Assembly (NCBI GenBank): GCA_038380795.1
Contig: CM076270.1
Location: forward strand, 25,622,001 to 25,686,000
Origin: Pyrocephalus nanus
Taxonomy: Eukaryota; Chordata; Aves; Passeriformes; Tyrannidae
Direction of reading: 5' to 3'
DNA: 64,000 bases
Positions 43,451 through 54,461 of the stretch are shown here, piece by piece. A program made the translations under genes and the position numbers. The notes under the pieces were generated by a model. That model saw only the letters and a list, made by a program, of their open reading frames with translations, did not search any database and was not told the DNA's origin. Each line of letters opens with the position of its first letter. Position 1 is the first letter of the stretch.

Positions 43451-44300
43451 TGAGCTGAGCTCGAGACAGCGCGGGGCGGCTGGGATGGGCAAAGGCAGCC
43501 TCCTGCTGCTGCTGGAATGCTTGGCAACCCAAAGAGGGAGGGAGGTTTTGCCCCCTGCTTAGGGAGCACGATTTCGGGGCTGAATCATTCGCAGGCACGT
43601 GTCCGCTTGAACGAGATGTTTCCCAGCGACATTCCAAGCGCCCCGAATCCTGGGATTTGAGTCTTCCGGTGATTGCTCGGTGAAAGCTCTTTGGAGAGGG
43701 GGGAGTCAGGCAAGAAAAGCTGCTGATTTAACAGGTGGGTTTTAGAATCCATTTTATCCAGGCTGGGATTTTCTGTCCCTCACACAGAGGGTGAACTGCA
43801 CCCAACCACCAGTCCCATGGTGGGTCCCTGTAGGCTAAAAAAAAAAGGTAAATAAGTCAAAGGTTCTGTTTGTAGCTGAACATCACTGTATCACGTTTTC
43901 ATATCGTCTAATTCTGTATTTTTGTCAGTGATTTGGCAACATGCTCTAAGAGCTGTAAATTAGTACAAATGGTATTTCACTTCTTGAATTAAGTTACTGA
44001 TAATTTACATCATGATAGAACCGAAGGGATATTGCATCAAATATGGAAACAAAACAGTTCTAAGAACACATGTAGTATGTCACAAATAATTCTGTTGAAG
44101 AGATTCATATCACTTCTTGTTAAGATTTTTGCTGTATATCTGCAGTATGAAATGTATTCCAACCTGTAGGAATTGGTTTAGCTTCTGAAAAATAGCAAAT
44201 TCCATCATCACTTGTTCTTACAGGTTTTAAGAATTTCTACCTTGCGGGATAGTGCAACTAATATTTTAAGTTCTATGAGTGCTTTGTGAGCGGTACTTGT
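43196..44300. other. Flank between minisatellite island and LTR
   Basis: The CpG island tapers off by about 43,500. The segment 43711-43775 is shared with 48481-48550 (see findings). No gene is recognised; a short frame starting ATGGGCAAAGG at about 43484 has a leucine run but stops after about 25 codons. Confidence 0.4.
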
Positions 44301-44307
44301 TATAGCT

Positions 44308-44920
44308 TACCAGTGATGCCTTCAATAAACTGCAAAGGCCAATTTACAATAGTAAGCAAATTTATTAGTAAATGGAAAAGGAACAATCGGCATGCCGGGA
44401 GGGGGGGGCCGTTTAGAACAAAAAGTTCTTTCACAGCTCGCCGCCGCTCGCCTTGAGCTCTCAAATTTCCCCTTTTGAATCCTCCGGGTTCCTGTCCAGA
44501 CATGCTCAGTGCTTACATTCTTATTCAGACATAGTCCGGGGCATGTGCTGTTTGCACATGCTCAGTTGCAAACTTTTCCCTCATCCATGTTCCTGGGCTG
44601 TGTTATCGGCGGTTGTGGTCTGGGGTCTTCCCTGTGGGCCGGGGTCTCTGCGATGAAGATCCCTCGTCTTCCTCGGTGCCCGCAAGATGAACCCAGGTTT
44701 GGGGCATGCGCATTCAGTAGTTAATTTTCGTCCTTCCAGGCTTATCGCACCTATAAATCACTTTGATTCCTTGTTAGAGGAGAACTTCTCGGTGCCTCGA
44801 GTTTGTCTGCTTTCAGACTTCCCTCCCCCTGTTGTTATCAGTTCCGAGAACAAACGGCAGCTTGTTAGAAGCATTTAACAGCTATGTGGGAAGTACACAC
44901 GGAAATCCTACATCAGTCCC
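44308..44920 (-). mobile_element. Probable solo LTR of an endogenous retrovirus
   Basis: Read on the - strand the segment begins TGTAGGATTTCC and ends about 50 bases after an AATAAA (44361-44366 on the + strand as TTTATT), the expected U3-R-U5 order. It has a GC-rich patch with AAAGAACTTTTTGTTC before the signal. No internal retroviral coding sequence or partner LTR is visible nearby, and target-site duplications were not confirmed. Confidence 0.4.
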
Positions 44921-46369
44921 TAAGTTTTACTAAGCTTAAAAAAATCCCTTCTAACAAAATATATATAGTTTATTACAGTACTCACGCGTGATTATCAAGG
45001 GCAACTTCTCCATTTTTGTCTCTAGTCTGTACTTAGAAAATGAATAGATAATTCACTATCACAATTTGCTAACACAGCTTGAAATGCAGTGTCCTCTGAG
45101 ACAAGTCAGTCCAAGTTGTCTCTGATGTCTGGGATGTCTATCTGCTTCTTCTAGTTATTTTTTACCTTTAATAAAAAGCTTGTAAATTTGTTATTAATAG
45201 TTTAGTCAGTTTTAAGTGGTGACCATGGCAGAAACAGATCTTAGAATCAGGTAATTTTGCAGTTTTTCTCGAAGCTGAAGGCCTGATGATTCTTTGCAGT
45301 GTAATAACAAGGGAACTTAAGCAGATGACTTTAAGAATTTAACACCTCTAAACAACGTTTAGCGACTTTCAGCTTTAGCAATTCAAACAAAGCTGCGGGG
45401 GAATTGGTGAAAAGATAGGACAAAATCTTCAAAGCTTCAGTGTTCTTTATGGAAGATTCTCGAGACTACAGACACGATGTTAAGTTCAACATTAGAAATC
45501 TTTAACCTAAAAAAATAACACAAGGGAGTTAGAAACTTTTAAAACGTATTAAAAAGGCATTTTTGAAATCTCCTTTTCCTATCAACAGTTTATAAACACA
45601 CAGTTAAAGGGAAAAGCATTTCAAGGAGGTCTTGTTTATTACAATTTTTCTCAAGTGGATTTCATGTTTTCTGGAGGATATGTATTTGCCTAGTTTGGTA
45701 AAATCAGACTCATCAGAGGGGTCCAGAACAGAAGACGACTGTCACTCACAGGCTTCAGGCTACATGGCTTGTTTCTTGCTTGTTGTTTCTTATTGTTGTG
45801 AAAAGTAGAAAAGTTTCGATTTCTTCCACCCAGTTACTAAGTAATAGTTTACATTTGAACGGCTGTGTGGCTGGAGCAAAACAGCTCCTGCCCGGTAACC
45901 AGATAACCCTTTGTTTTATCTCTTAGATCTTATCTCTCTCCCCACAGAGGTGGAACTTTCAGCCCCAAAAGGCTTTTTCTTCTCTTTTCCCTGTTAAAAA
46001 TTGCTTTCGCCAAATAAGGTATCTTGAAACTAGGCATTGTAGTAAATTGTTCTACACAAGAATCTACCCAGTAATTTTTTTAAAGATTTGTCTGCACAAT
46101 ACAGGAGGCTTTCTGGAGGCACGCAGCCAGACACCAGTGTAATTGGAGTCGTTCTACAGTGCGGAGATACTCCAGTCACAGAGCTCGGTTTTCAGCGATC
46201 TGCTGCTGAATTGGAATTAACCAGGTTTTGCAGGGAGACTCTCCAGAGGTCTACTGACTGAGCAAAAGGTATGCCTGTTATTCTTGACAGCAGCATGCAG
46301 CTGAGAAGAGCAGAGCAGGCCGGAAGGCAGGTTTGTAACTACAAAAAAAAAAAAAAAAAAGGCAGGAAA

Positions 46370-46710
46370 AATTAGAAGAAACAGTCTAAAAATCAAAGCC
46401 CTATGGTTCAGATGGGTTATACATTGCAGTTGGAATTCCTTGAGCACATAAGCAAAGGTTCAGGTAGGACTAAATAGGAAACCATGTTTTGTTGTCGTTG
46501 GGTTTACTTTTGGGGTTTGTTTCTTTTTTGTTTTGAGTTTTGTGTGGTTTTGATTGGTTGGTTTAGTTTTTGGTTTTGTGTTTTTTTTTGTTTGTTTGTT
46601 TGGGTTTTTTGTTTTGTTTTCTTATGTGTTTTTTTTTGTTCGGTTTTGTTGTTGCTGGTTTTTGTGTTGGCTTTTTTTATATTTTGTTTGTTTGCTTGTT
46701 TTTTCCAAAG
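46370..46710. repeat. T/G-rich low-complexity tract
   Basis: From 46482 the + strand is almost entirely T and G (TTTTGTTTTG-type steps) for more than 200 bases. An upstream A-run lies at 46340-46358. It encodes Phe-rich pseudo-frames only and ends at a possible splice acceptor at 46709-46710. Confidence 0.85.
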
Positions 46711-46807
46711 GATCTGGTATTTGAGGCTTCCAAGCTGAAGAGGAGTGAAAAATACCATGCTGCTGTGGAAGAGAAAGCAAATGAAGCACTGCATCATATA
46801 CATAGTG
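46711..46807 (+). other. Candidate coding exon of unknown gene
   Basis: After a long T-rich tract and AAAG, a 97-base stretch is open in one frame and ends at GTAGGA. It encodes about 32 residues of helical, charged character (ASKLKRSEKYHAAVEEKANE near the start). Composition is unlike the surrounding low-complexity DNA. I recognise no family. A chance frame is quite possible. Confidence 0.3.
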
Positions 46808-48104
46808 GTAGGATTTATCAGCCATAAGGTATATAAAATTAAAACCAAATCCCTCTGGCCCAATTTCAATGGAGTCATGTTCACAGTTTGAGGGGAATTA
46901 AAATCAGGAACCATGCAAACCATAAGAAAAGGGTCCAGAGGAGAGCATAAGAATAATTCTCTTTCCCTGCATTTTCTCTAATTCTTCAGACATAGTAATG
47001 AAGTTTCTTTAGCCTATAGAACAAAGAGGAGGGTTTAGGAGGAGATGTTAAGAACCTTCAAATATTTAAAAGACTTTTTTCTGGCTGAAAAGGTAATCCA
47101 GTTCTCATGTACCTGTAGTGCTGATGTCAGGAGGCATGAACCAAGGGGTAAAGATTTGTGAGAGATGCAGATTAAAGCTTCATTCTGGGAGAGTACAGCA
47201 ATAGAAATGCCCAACTCTCTGCATACAACCATAATCTTTTTTCCTCCAAAGCCCCCGTTTTGGTAAGTGAGCGTGAATGTGGCTATCAAATGGACTATTT
47301 GTGTAGATTTCCACACCACATGATCTACACTTTCCAGCAGTGTGTCATATGAAGGAGTCCCAAAGCCACAGCAACGGCAGTGGGCTATAGGAATAGGGCA
47401 TAAGAGGCCAAGGATACTGTCAGTCTGGTAGATGCTGTTCCTCTAATAGGGAATATCTGCTTTTACTGCCAGGGCAACAGACGAAACAAATTGTTTAGTG
47501 CAAATACAGACTGTAACAAGTGCATAAGTCAGGTGGTTTTAATTTGTTACAGAACACTCGGACATCAGATTTAGGGATGAACATTCAGCACATGAAATGC
47601 AGTTCTGTTCTGTTTATCAATGCAGAGCTGCACATTCCCGTCTTGGTTTTTGGTAGATGATGTAACAATATGTAATCTATGAGAGTGTTTTCAAAACATT
47701 TCGCTTAATTGGAAGATTTATAAAATTGGGGTAGTTTTCAGGCTGCGTGTATGTTTGTAAATGTACGTGCATGCAACCGCAACATAAATGCACTCACGTG
47801 TGGACATTCCTGTTGAACCTAATAATGATGAATGGCAGGAATAAATTCTCTGGGTCAGTTTGCAGTGGGAGTAAAGAGCAGCCTCTTAACTTTTGGTCCA
47901 TATGCGTGTTAATTGCTCAGACAACAAACGATGGCTCTAAGAATATTGCTCTACTCTGCAGTGAATCCAGGTATTTTCAGTCCAGCTGCTTTAGGCCAGG
48001 CTGCAGTTTTATGGCCTCTTGTCCATCAAGCCAACAGCTCCCTGTCACCTGTGCACTTTTTCTGCTCCACTTTGTGAGAAGAGGGGAAATACAGTTCATG
48101 AAGG

Positions 48105-48105
<1 letters not shown>

Positions 48106-48187
<82 letters not shown>
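48106..48187 (+). repeat. (GATA)n microsatellite, about 20 copies
   Basis: A perfect GATA/AGAT tetranucleotide array of ~82 bases. It is likely length-polymorphic. The Ile-Tyr-Leu-Ser repeats in a - strand frame are its translation. Confidence 0.98.
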
Positions 48188-51100
48188 AGGCACTAAAAAT
48201 GTCTGAAGTTTAAATTCAACCCTTCCTAAATTCAATCTGCTGGAGTCAGGGAGGAGGGAGGAGGGTGCAAGGACCAGCGCAGGATCAGAGCCCACCGAGG
48301 CTCATCCGGGGAGGGTCTGCAGGAGCCCAGTGCCACAGCTGAGGGCACTCCCCAGGGACTCCCAGATCCTGACATCTCTGCCCAGGTAAGGAAAGCTGAC
48401 ACCTTTGCACGGCTGTGCCGTGCCAAAGCACGCTCCTCTCCAAAACCCAGCAACTAGGGAAAACATCCGGGGAGCAACGGGAAGAAAAGCTGCTGATTGA
48501 ATTCACAGGTGGGTTTTCAAATGGATTTTATCCAGGCCAGAATTTCACTGGAGTGTCATCAGCTCCTTGGGAATTGCTTGAAGGTAGGATTGAACTTTAT
48601 TCTGCACTTCCTGTCCTTTCCCCCTGCAGCCGAAGCGTCGGCTCTGTGTCATGCAGGACTACAGCTGCCAAGGCCAAGCTCTCAGAGTGTTTGGGAATTA
48701 AAGTGGGAGACCTTCCTCTGCAAGAGTTTGATTTGCTTTGGCATCCCTCAGAATCTCCATCATATTTGATATGGAATCCCTCAGAGGGGTTTATCTCCAC
48801 ATAAGGCCTGAATATGCCAGTAAGTTTCAGCTGGGAGAAAGGAGCTTCTGGTTTTTCCATCTGACGTGTCACATGCATTGTTAAAGTTTTTAGCTAAAAT
48901 CTCAGCCAGCTGTTCCAGAGCTCAGGTTAAAGGACGATTGCCACAGCCAGCTCACTTCTGCAGCACTTTATCAGGAAGGCTGGCAAGCCACAGGATTTCA
49001 GCTGCCTTAGGCTTGGAAACAAGCCTCTGTTTTAGAAGCTTTCAGGCAACTACTCCAATGGAGTTCTCCTGAGATCCAGCCTGTCCATGGCAGCTTCCCA
49101 TCCATCCTGGGAAACTGGGCAGGGACCCCACTAAGTGCTCTCTGCACTGGGCACAGCTTTTCTCTCTGGAGAGGTGCTCCAGCAGCACTTGGCAGTGAGT
49201 GCTGGGGGTTAATCCATAGGAATAGTTACATCTGTGATCACTGCCGGGCTCTTTGCAGGCCTGAATTTTCCACTAATGGGAGATGAGCCTCTGGAATTGT
49301 CCCTTCCAGCACAGCAGCTGGGGTTTGTCCTAGTCCATGTAGGAATGGATTGATCCTGATTGTTGGACTATGGAGTCTCTAAAGTGCTGGATTATGGAAA
49401 ACAGACAAGAAAATGGATAAACCCCTCATGTGACCTGGTGACTTTTGGGCAGGCCTTGGGAATTTGCAGAGGGTGCATTCTGGAAGAGGAGCCACTGCTG
49501 CCCTTCCCAGAGAAGTACGGGAAAGGCAACCCAGAGTGTGAGGCTTATAAAGGAATTGGCACCACGCCTGGAAATGTTTCCAGTGCTGCTGTTTCTTTTT
49601 TTCCCACTCTTGGCCAAGGCTGGCCGTGCCGTTGGTTCCCAGAGCGAGGGGGGTTTTCTTGGATTGTTGGGATTGCACTGAACAAGTCTCCTGGGTGTTT
49701 GGGGGATGTGTGGTCTCTTTTCTCCTGAATGGAAGATGGGGGGGGGGAAGGGGGACAGTCCCGATAGTGGCAGAGACACGGGAACAGCCCACTTCCAGGA
49801 AGGACTGTGGTTCCCAGCTTGTGGTTTGCACCCTAAAGTGGTCTTTCCTGTTACTTCTACTTTAGAGCCTGTTGAAATGCTGGTATAGATTTGGGAAGAG
49901 CCAAGTTAGCTGGAGCTGTGAGGTTTTTCCTGCCCAAAATCCATGGGGATGTTTTGCCTGGCTTTCCCAAGTGGAAGCAAGAGCCTTGGAGTCGTTGCAT
50001 CCCCTGGAAAACCAGGTCAGGAGGGTTCATCTGACTCTGCCCTGACCTGTGTCTTCCAGGGACCCTCCTGCTGTTCTGGATCTTCCTGGGAGAGGACATT
50101 CCCATGCCTGCTTTTTAGACAAGAAATGCCAAATGAACTAAGTCAGTCCCATCCTGTCTGAGCTGTGCCAGTGGTGAGGTGTGAGGGGGAACACCTCGTT
50201 CTGCACTTTGAGACATTGACTACCTCTTGACTGCCTCAAGTTTACTGTCAAAACCTTCCCCGCTTGTCCACCACTGCCAGCCTCGTAATTACCTCCAGGT
50301 CTTCATTCTCTACTGTGGAGAAGACAGCTTCAAGTTTTACTCCCAGATTATTCCTGTGTGTCCACATCTGATTAGCCCAGTTGACCTCATAATGTACATT
50401 CTCTCTTCTACAGATTACCTCAGATTTTACCCACAAAAATTTTCCCTACCATCCCATTACTGACTGCCTGAGTTTACCTTAAAGTGGTCATTCTCTCCTC
50501 TACAGATATAGATCAAGTTTTACCCCCCAAATTTTCCTTCCTCTATGTTCTCATCACTTTTTTTAATCCACACCCAGCACAGCCCACCTTGGGGAAGGTC
50601 CAGCTGCTCATTCCCAACCACAAGCAAACATCCAGTGCCAGTGTCTGTCAGCCCCTGCTGCCTCTGCCCTTAACCCCTGGCACCTGGAGGCATGTGGCAC
50701 CCCTGGATTGACTCGGTGCCCACAAACCGCTAATGCCACCGTCAGGTTCCTCTGCCCACCAAGGGCACACCACCCAGGAGGGACATTTCTCCCCGTCTCC
50801 CTCACGGACCTCCACATCCAATTCAGGGAACACCAACTTAGCTCTGGGCTGGGAAACAAGGGAGTGACAAGAAACGTCATTAAATCATTCCAGCCTCAAT
50901 GGTGCCCAGGCCTGGGAGAAAGCCCTTGCCACCACCCTCTTGGATTCTTCTTTCCTCTTGCTTGCCTTGCTCCCAGCTTTGGAAGGTTTGTCTCAGGCTG
51001 CATTTCATGGCTGCTCAGGGCAGACATCTCGTGGCCAGCCTGGTGCTGATAGCTGGACAGAGCAAAGCTGGTATTAGACAAGCAGTGACTCCCATATTTG

Positions 51101-52153
51101 TGCTTCACTTGAAAAGCAAACATCTCTGTGCTGTTTGACAGCTCACCTTCACAAAGATGCAAAGGCTTTTCCCCTCAGGGTAGCAATTCTTTCCAGAAAA
51201 AGATTTATTGTGTCCTGGTGTTTTACCTAATTATTCTACTGAAACTCATTTCTTCTCTCCCTCAAGCTTCAGGGACTTGCTGGTGCTGGGTGTGCAACAG
51301 AGGAAGCGCTGGGGGGGATGGAATACCCAGCTCGAGTTACTCCTGCAAGTGCACATCCACCCCTGGGTCAGAGAGTCAGAGGTGTTTCCTGCACACCAGA
51401 CACCACAGCCCCAGGCACCAGGAGCCTGCAGATGCTCTGCATTGCAATCCACAGCCTCCCTCAATCCTGCATGGGAAAACAAAGGGATTTTTCCTCCTTA
51501 GGGAGGAAAACGCACAACAGCAAGTGCTGTCCCAGGTGAGCTGGCCCTCAATTAGGAGTTTAAAACGCCTTCTGCATGGTTACAAAGTGCCACAAGGGGT
51601 TTGATTTTGTACTCCATCGGTGGTTTCAGGGCCAAAGTGCTCAGCAATGCCATCCCAGTTGTTTGGAGGCGCTGCTGTGGAATTGGGCTAGGGACGCTGC
51701 TGGGGCTGCGGGTGCCATGGCCACCGTCAGGTTAAAGCGTGGCAGTGGGCTCTGGAGGGGCTGCTGGAAGCTGCAGCCCGGGGTCCCAAGGCTGTGGGTG
51801 CACAGCTGGAATGTTAGGCTCTGGTCCTGTGTTTTGGAATGCTTTTTTTGGAGGGAAGGGAAGGGTGCTGCTGGGGCAGGACAGGACAGAAGGAAAGGGT
51901 GCTGCTGGGGTGGTCCAAGCCTTTTATTTTCAAGGAAGCTCCAAACTGTGTGGCAATCAGCTACTGAAGTATCTGTGTTGGGGGTTTTCCAAATGGTTGG
52001 TTACCCAGCGCCCTTGACATGGGTGTCCTGTGTTTCCACCCACCCCTTTAGACTCGCTTTTGGGAGACAGACAAACCCAGCAAGCATCAAGGGTGGGGGT
52101 GAAGGACAGGGAACGGCAGCTCTTGGCTAACGCTGTCCCCACTGTCCCCACAG
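48188..52153. other. Interval 5' of the FGF5-like terminal exon
   Basis: I searched by eye for an FGF exon 2 (residues like FLAMSKKGKLHA) and exon 1 (YCRVGIGFHLQI) and found neither here nor back to PIGZ. Overlapping short frames only. A G-run lies at about 49739-49748. Confidence 0.45.
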
Positions 52154-52495
52154 GCCCAGTTCCCAGCAGACTGCCATTTCCGGGAGCGCTTCCAGGAGAA
52201 CAGCTACAACACCTACGCCTCAGCCGTGCACCGCAGCCCACGCTCGGGACGCCAGTGGTACGTGGCCCTCAACAAGCGGGGCAAAGCCAAGAGGGGCTGC
52301 AGCCCCCGTGCCCGGCCCCAGCATGTCTCCACACACTTCCTGCCTCGCTTCTGGCAGCCGCAGCCCCCTGAGCTCACCTTCACCGTCGCCCTCCCAGAGA
52401 AGAAGCCCCCGCTGCCGAAGCCGAAGGTTGCCCTATCCCCACCTCGGAAGAACGCTGGCCCCATCAAGTACCGGCTGAAGTTCCGCTTTGGGTAG
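52154..52495 (+). CDS. FGF5-like fibroblast growth factor, terminal coding exon only
   Basis: A 113-codon exon after the acceptor CCCCACAG (52146-52153), reading to TAG at 52493-52495. Its length and phase match exon 3 of FGF5 (115 codons in human, as I recall it). It contains [35 protein letters not shown] (heparan-sulfate-binding loop region), [12 protein letters not shown] and the FGF5-type end KYRLKFRFG. From memory, about 75% of the first 80 residues match human FGF5, clearly above FGF4 or FGF6. FGF4-subfamily proteins are secreted FGFR ligands; FGF5 ends hair growth in mammals. Exons 1 and 2 are not recognised within the ~15 kb back to PIGZ. GC-rich codon use and the place beside PIGZ are unexpected for FGF5. 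It may be a paralogue, a relocated FGF5 or an orphan exon. The exon itself is intact. Confidence 0.85.
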   Translation, partial: AQFPADCHFRERFQENSYNTYASAVHRSPRSGRQWYVALNKRGKAKRGCSPRARPQHVSTHFLPRFWQPQPPELTFTVALPEKKPPLPKPKVALSPPRKNAGPIKYRLKFRFG

Positions 52496-53798
52496 TGCCA
52501 CGGTGGGGACCCCGGTGCTGGAGAGACTGGGCAGCTTTTGGGGCTGACCCCACGGGACACCTGCGTCCCCCTCCCCAGATGGACACAGGAGATCTCCAGG
52601 TCTTCTCTTCACCGCCCGAGCCGGGTGGCATCTCCAGAGGTGTGTGTTGGGATGACACAGCTTGGGCTTTACAAAGAGTATTCCTGTGGTGAACTGAAAA
52701 CACTGCATGGACCTCGGGTTAGTGTTCTGATGCCGAAAGATACAGAAAGGTACCTCTCCAGCGAACGTATTTTTTTACCTTGTTTTCACTAGTGACTTCT
52801 TTGACAATCATTTTCATACGAGAGATGCTCAGAGCCAAGCGGCTTTGTTTGTTTTTCTTGCATCTCTTTCTTGCTGCACTTTTTCCTCCAACCTTACCTC
52901 AGACACCGGATATCCAGGTCTGCCCCTTCCTCTTCTCCTACGAATCAGCTCCTCCCTTCCACCCTGAAAGAGCAAAACCAAACTCTGCAAATTCACTCCC
53001 CTGGTGGTGCAAGGGCGGTGGTTATTAAAACTCCTTGTTGGCAATAATAGACACATGTATGTATTTTTCAAGGGTTGCAGGCTTGGAAAGGGCAGCTGTT
53101 TGCAGCTCCGCTCCTGGGGTGTCTCCCGTTCTTCCCTGAACAACCGGAGGAGTGAGTCTACTTCTGTCCCTCCAAGTATGGATTTGATGTCTGTGTTTAA
53201 ATTACCTCTGCCCTAGTGCTGGGGCATAGCTGTTGCCTGGCAGAGCCCCTCCACACCCCTGCTCCCTGGAGACAGGGACACCTGTGGTCCCTGGGTGCCC
53301 ACTGGTTTCTTGCAACAATTTTTGCTGCTGATTTATTTTACCATTCACAATACATTTGCAGAGGTGGGGATCAAGGATTTTATTTTACAGTGAGCGTGGT
53401 GAGGTGGCAATAATACTGTTACAACTGCTTGTCCCTTTGGAAGTGTTTCCCCCTCCCCGGGTTGCCAGTGTTTCTCTGTGTGATGTACTCTGTGTACACT
53501 GTGCGTATGGAGTTTGTAATCAGTCTTTAGCTGAGCTGCTGTACGTACAGACAACAGTAGCGTCGAACCTCACCGGTGAAGCCTTAATAGGAGCCCAGGT
53601 GGGCTCACGTGGGCAGAACCCCTCCAGACTTGAGCTGCCAGCGTCTGGCAGCAACAGTGAGGGTGAGCGGCAGGGCTGAGCCTCTTCTCCAAATGTCATT
53701 GTGCTACAAATGACTGTTTGCACTGAGATCACATTTTTTTGCCTGTCATCCTTCTGGGCAGCCCCTGCTCCACGTATGGGGATGGATGGACCTGCCGG

Positions 53799-53804
53799 AA
53801 TAAA
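53799..53804 (+). terminator. Poly(A) signal of the FGF5-like gene (AATAAA)
   Basis: AATAAA about 1.3 kb after the stop, followed within 30 bases by a G/T-rich stretch (GTTGTGTTTC...GGTTGTGTAA) typical of a downstream element. This gives a plausible 3' UTR and supports a real terminal exon. Confidence 0.55.
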
Positions 53805-53829
53805 AGAGTTGTGTTTCATTTTATAACCT

Positions 53830-54422
53830 GGTTGTGTAATCTCTTGTCTGTCTGTGCCTTCTTTTCTTCTCCTGAAGGAGAAACAAGTGCTGCTGAATTG
53901 GCTCTGTGTGTTTTTGCCTGGGGTCTGGTCAGCGCAGTGTCGGCAATGGGGTGAAGCGCAGCCCACGCTCCCTGTGCCGTGTTCTGCAAACTGTGCACTG
54001 GGACATCCTTCCTGATGGCTCCTCTGGGGCAGGTGTTTGGATCTGGATCACGACAAGGTACAGGTGAGGATTTGGATCGCAGCAGGGTCAGGTGAATACG
54101 GGCCATGTACCCCTGGTCACTTCCAGCCAGACAGCCTGACTGCGGATGTACGAAATGCAAATGCTGCTGCTGCTGCTGCTGGGCCATTCAGCAGGTGGGC
54201 ACCATCAGGTATAATTAGTGCTCAGGTCACCTCAGTGAACTAACGGAATGAAAATTTTGCAGGTGCCATCCTCAGCACCACCCAGGCAGGTGCCTGGAGT
54301 TCTCTGGGCAGGTAAGAGAGAAGGGAACGTGCTGGACACTTGCTACTGCTGCCTCCCCTCAGAGGCAAAAGGTATTGTTTTAATTTTTTTTTTAATAGAA
54401 AATTCTTACGGATAACTATGAC

Positions 54423-54461
<39 letters not shown>

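Noticed and set aside
42071..43637. Open frames of 270-473 codons on both strands with Gly-Lys-Pro / Phe-Pro repeats
   Set aside because: They are translations of the stop-free 40-bp minisatellite. One open frame forces all three open on that strand; no domain, conserved start or splice structure.
46484..46738. Phe/Cys-rich frame resembling a membrane protein
   Set aside because: It is the translation of a T/G-only low-complexity tract.
48026..48295. Frame encoding Ser-Ile-Tyr-Leu repeats
   Set aside because: It is the translation of the GATA microsatellite.
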